Shown piece by piece: positions 25,345-33,793 of a stretch of 64,000 bases of DNA; position 1 is the stretch's first letter, and each line of letters begins with the position of its first letter. The stretch comes from an uncultured Acidobacteriia bacterium (GTDB lineage Bacteria; Acidobacteriota; Terriglobia; Bryobacterales; Bryobacteraceae). Location of the stretch: contig CAIYVZ010000061.1 of assembly GCA_903929755.1 (NCBI GenBank), forward strand, positions 1 to 64,000, read 5' to 3'. The position numbers were made by a program, and so were the translations under genes. The notes under the pieces were generated by a model. The model ran no database searches, was not told the DNA's origin, and was given only the letters and a program-made list of their open reading frames with translations.

Positions 25345-26360
25345 GCACGAATTCGGAGCGTTATTCGCGGCAGACGCGCTTTCTTCCCTTTGGGGAGGCC
25401 GGACAGGCTCGCCTGGCCCAGGCACGGGCGGTGATTGTGGGATGCGGAGCTTTAGGGACCGCACAGGCGGCACTGCTGGCGCGGGCGGGCGTGGGGAAGT
25501 TGCGGCTGATTGACCGCGATTACGTGGAGGAGAGCAATCTGCAGCGCCAGGTTCTGTACACCGAGGCGGATGCGGCGGCGGCGCTCCCGAAGGCCGAGGC
25601 GGCTCGGCGACATCTGGCAGCAGCAAATTCGGGGATCGAGATTGAGGCTGTGATCTCCGATTTGAATCCGCGCGAGGCCGAGGATCTGCTGGAAGGCGCG
25701 GATGTGATTCTGGACGGGACAGACAACTTCGAAACGCGGTATCTGATAAACGACTACGCGGTTCGCGAGGATATTCCGTGGATCTACGGGGCGGCGGTGG
25801 GGAGTTATGGGATTGCCATGCCGGTCCTGCCTGGAGAAACGGCCTGTTTCCGATGTGTTTATCCGGAGCCGCCGACCGGCGCGCAGCCGACGTGCGAGAC
25901 GGCGGGGGTTCTGGGACCGATCACCAGCCTGATTGGGGCGGTTCAGGCGATGGAGGCTTTAAAAATTCTGGCCGGGAAACGGGAAATGGTTCGCCGGAAG
26001 ATTCTGCGGGCCGATTTATGGAACGGGCCGATACGAGAGATCGACATGCCTTTGCGGGACAAGGAGTGCCCCACGTGCGGCCGGGGCGAGTTTCCGTGGC
26101 TGGATGGCGAGTTTCGGGCACCGGTTAGCCTTTGTGGGCGGAATGCGGTGCAGATTCATGAGAAGCGCCGGCCCCTGGATCTAGCGGCGCTGGCGGGTCG
26201 ATTGGGAGGTCTGGGAGAGATTCGGGCGAATGAATTCGCGTTGCGGTTGCTGGACGGGGAGTTCGAAGTGACGTTCTTCGCGGATGGGCGCGCGATTATT
26301 AAGGGCACCACAGATGTGGGCGTGGCACGAAGCGTTTACTCCCGGTACGTAGGGAATTAG
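25341..26360 (+). CDS. ThiF/MoeB-family adenylyltransferase
   Basis: A 339-residue E1-like enzyme starting at the TTG at 25341 (STNSERYSRQTRFLPFGE). It has the nucleotide site VIVGCGALGTAQAALLARAG, the metal/ATP contact DRDYVEESNLQRQ, DGTDNFETRYLINDY and zinc-type cysteines (CFRCVYPE, CPTCGRG). Members adenylate the C-terminal glycine of ThiS or MoaD in thiamine or molybdopterin synthesis. Since thiG and a molybdoenzyme are both in this window, either role fits. The last 90 residues are a variable extension. Confidence 0.9.
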   Translation: MSTNSERYSRQTRFLPFGEAGQARLAQARAVIVGCGALGTAQAALLARAGVGKLRLIDRDYVEESNLQRQVLYTEADAAAALPKAEAARRHLAAANSGIEIEAVISDLNPREAEDLLEGADVILDGTDNFETRYLINDYAVREDIPWIYGAAVGSYGIAMPVLPGETACFRCVYPEPPTGAQPTCETAGVLGPITSLIGAVQAMEALKILAGKREMVRRKILRADLWNGPIREIDMPLRDKECPTCGRGEFPWLDGEFRAPVSLCGRNAVQIHEKRRPLDLAALAGRLGGLGEIRANEFALRLLDGEFEVTFFADGRAIIKGTTDVGVARSVYSRYVGN

Positions 26361-27881
26361 TTAGAACTTGATAGAGGAATCGGCTGAGAACTTCTTGAAG
26401 TTCTTAAAATCAACCACGTTGCGGTTGCAGGCCGACTGACCACTCATGCAGGCCATATTGATGCTTTGGCGGGGCAGGAGATAGCGCTTGCCTTCGATAT
26501 CGGCATACCCGTATTCCAGGGTGGATTCGGCCTTATCGTAGGCGAAACCCTTCGGCACGTCGAGCGCTTCCTGTTCCACGCGGAGCGTCTTGTGGGTATC
26601 GCGGTCGATCCAGATCATACCCTTGTACGCGGGGGCGTAATCACGTCCGCTGGGCGCGCGAAGCACCCAGTGGGAGTTCTTTTGGGCAACCGTGTAGGTG
26701 TACACGAGCGCGGGGCGGCCGGCAACCCGGTCCTGCCCGTATTGCTTAAATACGGCCGCGGTGGAGGGCAACATGATGTCTTCCAGGGTGACCTGAAATT
26801 CCCCCGTCGACCAGGAACCGGAGTTTTCCGGATGCTGGGTGGGAACCCCGTTCACGCGGATGTTCTTGTATTCTTCCTTGCCATCCACGGAGGAGACTTC
26901 CGCCGTTACGATGTCGATTTGGCGCCAGTTGTTGTTGAACCGGCTGCCCTGGAAGCGGGTGGTGGACTGCTCGGCAACGAAATTGGGCAGGCCGGCGGTG
27001 TATTCGGCGGCGGCTTCGCGGGCATCGGCGATGACGTCGTCGTCACCCGCAATGGCGGCTCGGGTGGGACGTGGAGCTTCCGCTTCTGCCTTGGTCGGCT
27101 CTGTCCGGGCGGGTTCCACTTTCGATTCTTTCGCAGTTTCGCGAGCCGTTTCAGGGGCGGCTGTCGATTCCGGCTGGCGGTGCATGGTGGGGCGTTCGGA
27201 ATCCGGCTCATCCGCCTCGGTTGCTTCATAGGCGGCGGCTTCGGTGGTGGAGTGCGATTTTCCCAGATCGCCGGCGGTGGGCGCGGAGATTTTGGCCGCG
27301 TCAACAGGAACTCCGGCGGCTTCCCGCTCGGCAGGGCTTCCGGCCCGGATCAAAGTGGCGTGGATAGCGGTTTCGGGGTCGTCGGGGCTGGTATCGACGG
27401 AGAGACGGTCACCCGGCTTCAGCAGGGAATCGCGAACCGGTTTGCCGTCTTTGCCCCGGAATTCGGTTTTGGCGATAAGACGGAAGCGGAGAACGCGGGA
27501 ACCGGAGGTCTGGAGCAGAAGCTCTTTTTCGGTAATCTTGCGAAGAGTACCGTCAATGGACTGGACGGTTACCTTCGTCACCGTACTGCTGCCATCCTTA
27601 CCCTTACGTTTGGGAAGGTGGATGCCGGGGATGCCGATGGGAATCCCCATGGGACCGGAGACAGTGCCGGGCGGGTATTGACCACCCTGGGGGTATTGGC
27701 CGCCTTGCGGATATTGACCGCCCTGTGGATACTGACCGCCTTGCGGGTATTGACCGCCCTGGGGGTATTGACCACCTTGCGGATACTGGCCGCCCGGGTA
27801 CTGCCCCCCATACTGAGAGAAGGCGCAGGGAATGGCGGCCAGGAAACAGACTGCGGCAAAGGATCGGACTACTGTCGTCAT
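26361..27881 (-). CDS. Secreted protein with GGQYPQ repeats
   Basis: A 506-residue exported protein with a signal peptide (residues 1-22). Residues 30-71 are seven hexapeptide repeats of GGQYPQ, an unstructured and possibly sticky Gly/Gln/Tyr/Pro segment. Residues 95-190 include a DUF5666-like beta domain (VTVQSIDGTLRKITEKELLL; RLSVDTSPDDPETAIHATLI). Residues 205-290 are a charged, Glu/Ala/Pro-rich linker. The C-terminal 210 residues form a globular domain (NFVAEQSTTRFQ; WIDRDTHKTLRVEQEALDVP; YLLPRQSINMAC) seen in acidobacterial secreted proteins of unknown role. Likely cell-surface or periplasmic. Confidence 0.7.
   Translation of the reverse strand: MTTVVRSFAAVCFLAAIPCAFSQYGGQYPGGQYPQGGQYPQGGQYPQGGQYPQGGQYPQGGQYPQGGQYPPGTVSGPMGIPIGIPGIHLPKRKGKDGSSTVTKVTVQSIDGTLRKITEKELLLQTSGSRVLRFRLIAKTEFRGKDGKPVRDSLLKPGDRLSVDTSPDDPETAIHATLIRAGSPAEREAAGVPVDAAKISAPTAGDLGKSHSTTEAAAYEATEADEPDSERPTMHRQPESTAAPETARETAKESKVEPARTEPTKAEAEAPRPTRAAIAGDDDVIADAREAAAEYTAGLPNFVAEQSTTRFQGSRFNNNWRQIDIVTAEVSSVDGKEEYKNIRVNGVPTQHPENSGSWSTGEFQVTLEDIMLPSTAAVFKQYGQDRVAGRPALVYTYTVAQKNSHWVLRAPSGRDYAPAYKGMIWIDRDTHKTLRVEQEALDVPKGFAYDKAESTLEYGYADIEGKRYLLPRQSINMACMSGQSACNRNVVDFKNFKKFSADSSIKF
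27669..27794 (-). repeat. Seven 18-bp in-frame repeats (GGQYPQ)
   Basis: Seven tandem 18-bp units encode GGQYPQ, with synonymous differences between copies (GGG/TGG/TGC variants), so the array is old enough to have diverged at third positions but is kept in frame. Copy number may vary between strains. Confidence 0.85.
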
Positions 27882-28035
27882 GTTTGAAAGATCACTACTA
27901 TGCTACGCCTGTTTGGGGCGGAGTGTTACGAGGAATCTGCCTCCGCCACGTATCCAGGGTGTAAAACTGTTGTAAAAAGGACTCGACCGTCTCCGAGACG
28001 CAGCATCTTCGTGTCGGATACGCGGTAAAATCGCC

Positions 28036-28716
28036 ATGCCAGTGCAAACGATCCTAGTAATTGATGACGACGAAAGCCTCCGCGACACGATTGGTGTTTT
28101 GCTGGAGACGGAAGGCTTCCGCGCGATTCTCGCAGCGGACGGGCGCAGCGGTCTGGACCAGGCGGTGATGTCGAAGCCGGCACTGATTGTGACCGATCTG
28201 CGACTGCCCGATTTCAGCGGGGTGGAGGTGTGTAAGCGCCTTCGTACGTCCGGAGTGCAGACGCCAATCATTGTTTTAAGTGCGATTGGCGAAGAAATCG
28301 ACAAGGTTCTGCTGCTGGAGATCGGCGCTGACGATTATATTGTGAAGCCGTTCGGGACGCGGGAATTCCTGGCTCGGGTGCGGGCGGTGTTGCGCCGTTC
28401 GCCATCGGAACCGCACAAGGTGCTGGCCTTTAGCGACGTGGAAGTGGACCTGGAGCGCCGGATTGTCCGCAAGAAGGGCAATGACATCAAGTTCACGCCG
28501 GCGGAGTACAACCTGCTGACGTTCTTCCTGCAAAATCCGGATCGTCCGCTTTCCCGGGACATGATTCTGAACTCGGTGTGGGGTTACGAGTCGTTCCCGA
28601 ACACGCGAACCGTGGATGCGCATGTGGTTCGGTTGCGGCAAAAGCTGGAAACCGACGCGAACACGCCTCGGCACTTTATTACGCTCCACAAGGTGGGATA
28701 CCGATTCCTGCCGTAA
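28036..28716 (+). CDS. OmpR-family response regulator
   Basis: A 226-residue two-domain regulator. Receiver: ILVIDDDESLRDTIGVLL with acidic pocket, phospho-acceptor Asp54 in LIVTDLRLPDFSG, and Lys in DDYIVKPFGTREFLARV. The C-terminal winged helix includes DVEVDLERRIVRKKGNDIKF, LLTFFLQNPDRPLSRDMILN and RTVDAHVVRLRQKLE. It opens a five-gene operon that ends in a sensor histidine kinase, its probable partner. It is read divergently from the GGQYPQ gene. Confidence 0.93.
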   Translation: MPVQTILVIDDDESLRDTIGVLLETEGFRAILAADGRSGLDQAVMSKPALIVTDLRLPDFSGVEVCKRLRTSGVQTPIIVLSAIGEEIDKVLLLEIGADDYIVKPFGTREFLARVRAVLRRSPSEPHKVLAFSDVEVDLERRIVRKKGNDIKFTPAEYNLLTFFLQNPDRPLSRDMILNSVWGYESFPNTRTVDAHVVRLRQKLETDANTPRHFITLHKVGYRFLP

Positions 28717-28723
28717 TGCTCGC

Positions 28724-29098
28724 ATGCCCCGAATTATTTTGATCGTCGAAGACAGCGAGGCCTGCGCCGAAACGCTGCAAATAGCTCTGGAGACTATGGC
28801 CGGGCTGGAGACCCGCAGCGTTCGGGGGGTAATAGAAGCCCTGTCGGTGATGGCGGATACCTCGCACGAAGTAGCTGCTGTGGTGACGGATTTGCACATG
28901 CGGAAGCAGGACGGCTTTGAGCTGATCGGCCAGTTACGGGATGACCCGCGTTATGCGGCGGTGCCTGTTTTGATGGTGAGCGGTGACAGTGATCCGCAAC
29001 TCCCGCAAAGGGCGCTGAAGCAGGGCGCGAACGCGTTCTTCGGCAAACCCTATTCTCCAGCGGCGGTGCGCCGTACACTGGAGAAAATGTTATGTTGA
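28724..29098 (+). CDS. Single-domain response regulator
   Basis: A 124-residue receiver-only protein, ATG at 28724, eight bases after the previous stop. It has ILIVEDSEACAETLQIA, Asp56 in AVVTDLHMRKQDGFE, and Lys in NAFFGKPYSPAAV. With no output domain it could act as a phosphate sink, a phosphorelay intermediate or by protein contacts. Its 3' end overlaps the porin-like gene by seven bases. Confidence 0.9.
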   Translation: MPRIILIVEDSEACAETLQIALETMAGLETRSVRGVIEALSVMADTSHEVAAVVTDLHMRKQDGFELIGQLRDDPRYAAVPVLMVSGDSDPQLPQRALKQGANAFFGKPYSPAAVRRTLEKMLC

Positions 29099-30471
29099 AG
29101 CGCTATCTGGTGCCGGTGGCTTTGTTCAGTGTCCTGATCACCCACAGCTTGCCGGCCCAAACCAACCAAACGGCGACGGCGTCCAGTTCCGTGGCTGCAA
29201 TTCTGGAGCGGCTGGACCATCTGGAAAAGCAGAATCTGGAATTGCAGGATGAGATCCGGAAGCTGCGGCAGGAACTCGCCCTGACGAATCAGACAGGCGT
29301 GACGACTGCGGCTGCAGTGCCGGCACCACCGTCTGTTGAGGAGCGCCTGGACATTCAGGAAACCCGGACGGCGGAGCTGGCGCAATCGAAACTGGATACG
29401 TCGCAAAGGATGCCCGTGGAGTTGACCGGAATGCTGGTCTTCAACGCCTTCAGCAACGGTAAGTTTGGGGGGACGCTGCAGAATCCGATTACGGCGGCGC
29501 TGACGCGCGGCCAGGCGAATGTGGGCGGAACGTTCCGCCAGACGGTATTGGGACTTCGCTTTCACGGACCCGCTTTGCCGGGTGGCGGCAAGGCTGAGGG
29601 TTCGTTCTACATGGATTTTTGGGGTGGCGTGGCCGCTCCCAACGGCAATTTGTTCCGGATTCGGCTGGCGACAATTGACCTGATGTGGAAGAACACCACC
29701 ATTACGGCGGGTCAGGATAAGCCGATTGTGGCTCCACGAGAGCCTTCGACGCTGGCGCAGATTGGGCTTGCACCGCTGACGGGTGCCGGCAATCTGTGGG
29801 ACTGGCAGCCGCAGGTAAGAATTCAGCAGCGGTTCAAGTTTTCCGAATCGACCGGCGTGCGAGCGGAAGCCGGAGTTTTCCAAACTCTGGAAGTTACGTC
29901 GGGAAGTACGCCCGCCGCAGCAGTTGCCACGCTGGAAAAGGCGCGGCCCGGCTGGGAAGGCCGGCTGAATTTTTTTCAGGGGAACGACGACCGCGGGTTT
30001 CAAATTGCGCCCGGCTTCCATTTCTCCACGAGCCATATTCTGGGCGGGTCGGCACCGTCAAAACTGTTCACTTTGGACTGGAGCGCGAAACCGATTAAGC
30101 AGTTCGAGTTCACCGGCGCTTTCTTCCGGGGACAAAACGCGGCGGGCCTGGGTGGCTTACGGCAGGGCTTCACGGTATTGGCGGGAAATCGGGTGATCCC
30201 GATTCACACGACCGGTATGTGGGGGCAATTTACCTATTTCGCCACCCCGAAGCTTTCTTTCCACGCTTATGGCGGAGGGGAATTGAACCGCACCCTGGAT
30301 TTGCTGAACGGGAACATCCGGCAGAATATGATCTACGCGGGAAACGTGATTTATAAACTGGCTCCCAACGTTCTGGCGGCGATAGAAGCTTCGCAGAACC
30401 GTACGCTTTACATGAATAACGGATTACGGCTGAACAACCACTATGACCTGGCGCTTGCTTACCTGTTTTAG
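29092..30471 (+). CDS. Outer-membrane porin-like beta-barrel protein
   Basis: A 459-residue exported protein. The signal peptide covers residues 1-22, followed by a coiled coil (AAILERLDHLEKQNLELQDE) typical of trimeric porins' N-terminal helices. A beta-barrel of alternating strands ends in YDLALAYLF with C-terminal Phe, the outer-membrane insertion signal. Similarity is to the DcaP/phosphate-selective porin style of acidobacteria (QTVLGLRFHGPALPG; ATIDLMWKNTTITAGQDKP). It sits between a response regulator and a cupredoxin-like gene, so its cargo may be a metal ion or small solute linked to that operon. Confidence 0.78.
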   Translation: MLKRYLVPVALFSVLITHSLPAQTNQTATASSSVAAILERLDHLEKQNLELQDEIRKLRQELALTNQTGVTTAAAVPAPPSVEERLDIQETRTAELAQSKLDTSQRMPVELTGMLVFNAFSNGKFGGTLQNPITAALTRGQANVGGTFRQTVLGLRFHGPALPGGGKAEGSFYMDFWGGVAAPNGNLFRIRLATIDLMWKNTTITAGQDKPIVAPREPSTLAQIGLAPLTGAGNLWDWQPQVRIQQRFKFSESTGVRAEAGVFQTLEVTSGSTPAAAVATLEKARPGWEGRLNFFQGNDDRGFQIAPGFHFSTSHILGGSAPSKLFTLDWSAKPIKQFEFTGAFFRGQNAAGLGGLRQGFTVLAGNRVIPIHTTGMWGQFTYFATPKLSFHAYGGGELNRTLDLLNGNIRQNMIYAGNVIYKLAPNVLAAIEASQNRTLYMNNGLRLNNHYDLALAYLF

Positions 30472-31150
30472 CCTGATGGCGGCGACTCTGTCGGGAGCTT
30501 CGGTTTCGGGCCTGGTACAACTGCGCGACTCACGCGCGGCCGCCGTGGTGAAGCGACGGGACTTTTCCGGCATTGTAGTTTCGTTGCGACCCCTCAATGC
30601 CCCCGCCATGGCAGCATCCCCTGCCCATGTGCAGATGACGCAGCGCAATAAGACGTTCTCCCCACATATTCTTTCGGTGATGGCGGGTTCTGTAGTCGAT
30701 TTCCCGAATTTCGACCCGATCTTCCATAACGCGTTTTCCAGCTATAACGGCCAGATCTTCGATGTGGGTCTGTATCCGCCGGGGACCAGCCGCTCAGTGA
30801 AGTTCAGCAAACCTGGCGTGGTCCGCGTCTTCTGCAATATTCACCCCACCATGAGCGCGGTGGTTCTGGTGCTGAATACGCAGTACTTCACCACCACGCT
30901 GAAAGATGGCAGTTGGGCTCTGGAGGTACCTCCCGGCACGTATGAACTCAACGTGTTCCACGAAAGAGCCACCGACCAGGCTTTGCAGGCTCTGACGCAG
31001 AAGGTAACGGTGACCGGGGAGGGGCATAAGCTGCCGCCCATCGGCGTTTCTGAGGCGGGCTATCTCTCCACCCCCCACAAAGACAAGTACGGCAAGGACT
31101 ACGGGCCACCTTCCGACGACAAAATCATTTACCCCGGCGTGAGGAACTGA
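30443..31150 (+). CDS. Secreted cupredoxin-like protein
   Basis: A 235-residue exported protein (signal peptide to about residue 19) that overlaps the porin gene by 29 bases. It has a plastocyanin-like copper site: an early His in DPIFHNAFSSYNG and then CNIHPTMSAVVLVL, giving the His, Cys, His, Met set in the right order. A carboxypeptidase-regulatory-like beta-sandwich follows (GSWALEVPPGTYELNVFHE). Proteins of this type carry electrons or hold copper in the periplasm. Its place in a two-component operon suggests the system senses or handles copper or redox state. Confidence 0.78.
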   Translation: MTWRLLTCFSLMAATLSGASVSGLVQLRDSRAAAVVKRRDFSGIVVSLRPLNAPAMAASPAHVQMTQRNKTFSPHILSVMAGSVVDFPNFDPIFHNAFSSYNGQIFDVGLYPPGTSRSVKFSKPGVVRVFCNIHPTMSAVVLVLNTQYFTTTLKDGSWALEVPPGTYELNVFHERATDQALQALTQKVTVTGEGHKLPPIGVSEAGYLSTPHKDKYGKDYGPPSDDKIIYPGVRN

Positions 31151-31153
31151 CCA

Positions 31154-32902
31154 ATGCGGCGATTTTCTCTGGTATGGAAAATCAGCCTGTCTACTGCCGC
31201 TGCGCTCCTGCTGTTGCTGATTGTGGCCGGGCATTTCGTGCAGGATCAGACCGAGGCTGCGCTGGAACGCAACCTGGACGCGGAACTGGAAAACAGCTTC
31301 AAGGCGTACGAATCCCTTTGGAGTGCCCGCACAGAAATGCTCCGGTCTGTGAGTCTGGTGCTGAGTACCATGTCGGACGTGCGCGCGGCGTTCCGCACGA
31401 ATGACCGCGCCACCATTCAGGACACGGTGGATGAGATGTGGAAGAGAATTTCCCTCTCCGACGCTCTGTTTTTTGTGACGGACGGCAAGGGTGACGTGGT
31501 GGCCGGCGCGGGCGGCAGGCAGTTTGCACGCAATCTGGACGTAGTCCGAGATGCTTTGCCGCACTTTCCCGCGCAGTCAACCGGCTTTTCCACTCAGGAA
31601 GGCCGGCTGTATGAGTTCGTGGTGACGCCAGTTTATGTCCAGACCGAAAGTTCTCTGGGGCTATTGAACGTTCTGGTAACGGGTTTCCCAGTAGGGGATG
31701 GCGTTGCGAAAGAGTTGAAGGCGCAGACCGGCGGCAGCGACTTCGTCTTCCTGCAAGGGTCGAAACCTGTGGCGACTACTCTGTCCACGGAAGATACGAC
31801 GCGGATCGCCATGCAGTACCGGCGGGGAACCGGCTTGCGGCATCTGGATCTGGGCGACCGGGAGTATGCGGTGCTGGGGACGCCTCTGCGCAATCTGGCG
31901 GGAACGCAGGGCGGCGATTTGCTGATTGTTCATAACTTCGACGCGATTCGGCGGGACATCGATTCGCTGCGCCTGAAGTTGGGCGTCACCTGGTTGCTGG
32001 CCACGTTGGTTGGTCTGGCGATTACGGTGCTTCTGGCCCGACGCACGCTGAAGCCGATTCAGGAACTGGACCAGGCAGCGGCGCGGATTACAGAACAGAA
32101 GTACGAGGCCCGCGTGACGGAGGGGGATGACGATGAACTGGGGCGCCTGGCGCGGACCTTCAACGCGATGTGCCGTTCCATTCAGGATGCGCGCGAAGAG
32201 TTGATCCAGCAGGAACGAATTTCCACGATTGGGCGGCTTTCCAGCTCCATCGTACATGATCTGCGAAATCCGCTGGCGTCGATTTACGGCGGCGCGGAGA
32301 TGATGATCGACGGGGACCTGAACCCGGCGCAGATGCAGCGGATTGCGGGCAACATTTATCGGTCTTCCAGGGTTATTAAGGACATGCTGCAGCAGTTGGT
32401 GGATGTCTCGCGCGGCCGAACCGAGGCGGCTGAAGCGAGCCGTTTGAGTGACCTGGTGGGGGCAGCGGTAGATGCGCAGATCTCGAATGCAGATAACCAG
32501 GGCGTGGAGATCCGGGTCAATATCGACCCGCGCCTGGAAGTGACCGTGGAACCGGGACGGATGGAGCGGGTTTTTTCGAATCTGATCGGCAACGCCATTG
32601 AGGCGATGCAGGACGGCGGAATTATCGACATCTGCGCAGATGCGACACCGGGAGGGGTGGTGATTCGGGTGGATGATGATGGCCCTGGCATCCCGCTGGC
32701 AGTTCGGCAGCGTCTTTTCCAGCCGTTTGTGACATCGGGTAAGAACGGCCTGGGGCTGGGGCTGGCACTGTCACGCCAAACCGTGCTGGACCATGGCGGC
32801 GAAATCTGGGTGGATGAAGTGGCGGGCCGTGGGGCCCATTTCCGTTTGCGGTTGCCGGGCGAACTCGCAGTAGCGGTTCCGGCAGCGGCAACCAGTGTGT
32901 GA
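31154..32902 (+). CDS. Membrane sensor histidine kinase
   Basis: A 582-residue kinase. TM1 spans residues about 9-28; a periplasmic sensor of about 245 residues resembles Cache folds (FFVTDGKGDVVAGAGGRQF; YEFVVTPVYVQTESSLGLLN). TM2 is near 278-295 and HAMP about 296-350. The dimerisation helix carries His368 in SSSIVHDLRNPLASI. The ATPase domain has the N, G1 and G2 boxes (NLIGNAIEAM; DDDGPGIP; GKNGLGLGLALSRQ). It closes the operon and should phosphorylate the OmpR-type regulator. The wiring to the lone receiver is unknown. Confidence 0.92.
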   Translation: MRRFSLVWKISLSTAAALLLLLIVAGHFVQDQTEAALERNLDAELENSFKAYESLWSARTEMLRSVSLVLSTMSDVRAAFRTNDRATIQDTVDEMWKRISLSDALFFVTDGKGDVVAGAGGRQFARNLDVVRDALPHFPAQSTGFSTQEGRLYEFVVTPVYVQTESSLGLLNVLVTGFPVGDGVAKELKAQTGGSDFVFLQGSKPVATTLSTEDTTRIAMQYRRGTGLRHLDLGDREYAVLGTPLRNLAGTQGGDLLIVHNFDAIRRDIDSLRLKLGVTWLLATLVGLAITVLLARRTLKPIQELDQAAARITEQKYEARVTEGDDDELGRLARTFNAMCRSIQDAREELIQQERISTIGRLSSSIVHDLRNPLASIYGGAEMMIDGDLNPAQMQRIAGNIYRSSRVIKDMLQQLVDVSRGRTEAAEASRLSDLVGAAVDAQISNADNQGVEIRVNIDPRLEVTVEPGRMERVFSNLIGNAIEAMQDGGIIDICADATPGGVVIRVDDDGPGIPLAVRQRLFQPFVTSGKNGLGLGLALSRQTVLDHGGEIWVDEVAGRGAHFRLRLPGELAVAVPAAATSV

Positions 32903-32914
32903 ACATAATGGAGC

Positions 32915-33793
32915 GTGCGACAAGCCCTTCGGAATCTTCCGTTTCTGTTACGGCGCACACTGTTTGCCTCCATTGACGACGGCCTTTTCGGTATCGCCAA
33001 AGGCGCGGCCTATTCGGCGTTGTTGTCGTTCTTCCCGATCCTGACGTCGGTCGCCGTCATTTTGGTGCAAACGGGCGCGAAGTACGTTCAGGACAATATC
33101 GCCCGTTTCCTGTCACGCGTGCTGCCGCCGGGAACGGAAACCGTGGTTCTGGAGCAATTTCGGGTGCAGGGTAAAAAACCTGGCGCGCTGCTGGTAGTGG
33201 CGTTTCTGTTTTCGCTTTGGGCGGCGTCGAGCGTGGTGAAGAGCCTGATTGACGGCTTTAATTCGGCGTATCGGGTGCCGCGGAATCGGTCGATGGGTGG
33301 GCACATCGGGATTGGCCTGCTGCTGGTGATTTTTGCGGGCCTGCCTTTGCTGGGGGCATCGTCGCTGATTCTTTTCGGCAACGCGATTGAGACGGGCGTG
33401 ATGAAGTTGTTGCGCGTTGACCCGCTTCTGCATCCTCTGGAGGGCTGGCTTCGCCTGATCTCGCAGGTGGGGCGGTACGGGGTGGCATTCGGCGCCACGT
33501 GCACCCTGATGGCGATGCTCTATTACTATGGGCCGTATCGCAAACAGCGGTGGAAGGCGGTGTGGCCGGGCGCCTTCCTGGCGACGATTCTGTGGCTGCT
33601 GGCGACCCTGGGTTTCGGGTGGTACGTGCGGAATATTTCGAATTACAACTTGTTATACGGAAGCGTCGGCACCAGTATCGCGCTGCTTTCGTGGATGTAT
33701 ATATTGGCGCTGATCGCTCTGTTCGGTTGCGAGTTTAATGCCGAGAGCGAACGGATGCGTCATGCGCTGGAGGCGCTGGAATCAAACAAATGA
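32915..33793 (+). CDS. YihY/BrkB-family membrane protein
   Basis: A 292-residue inner-membrane protein, GTG start at 32915. Six hydrophobic helices are visible (AAYSALLSFFPILTSVAVIL; LLVVAFLFSLWAASSVVKSL; IGIGLLLVIFAGLPLLGASS; FGATCTLMAMLYYYGP; PGAFLATILWLLATLGFGWY; SIALLSWMYILALIALFGCE). The motifs AAYSALLSFFP and SWMYILALIALFGCEFNAE match the YihY/UPF0761 family, once called ribonuclease BN. Function is uncertain. The 3' end overlaps the next gene by four bases. Confidence 0.9.
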   Translation: MRQALRNLPFLLRRTLFASIDDGLFGIAKGAAYSALLSFFPILTSVAVILVQTGAKYVQDNIARFLSRVLPPGTETVVLEQFRVQGKKPGALLVVAFLFSLWAASSVVKSLIDGFNSAYRVPRNRSMGGHIGIGLLLVIFAGLPLLGASSLILFGNAIETGVMKLLRVDPLLHPLEGWLRLISQVGRYGVAFGATCTLMAMLYYYGPYRKQRWKAVWPGAFLATILWLLATLGFGWYVRNISNYNLLYGSVGTSIALLSWMYILALIALFGCEFNAESERMRHALEALESNK

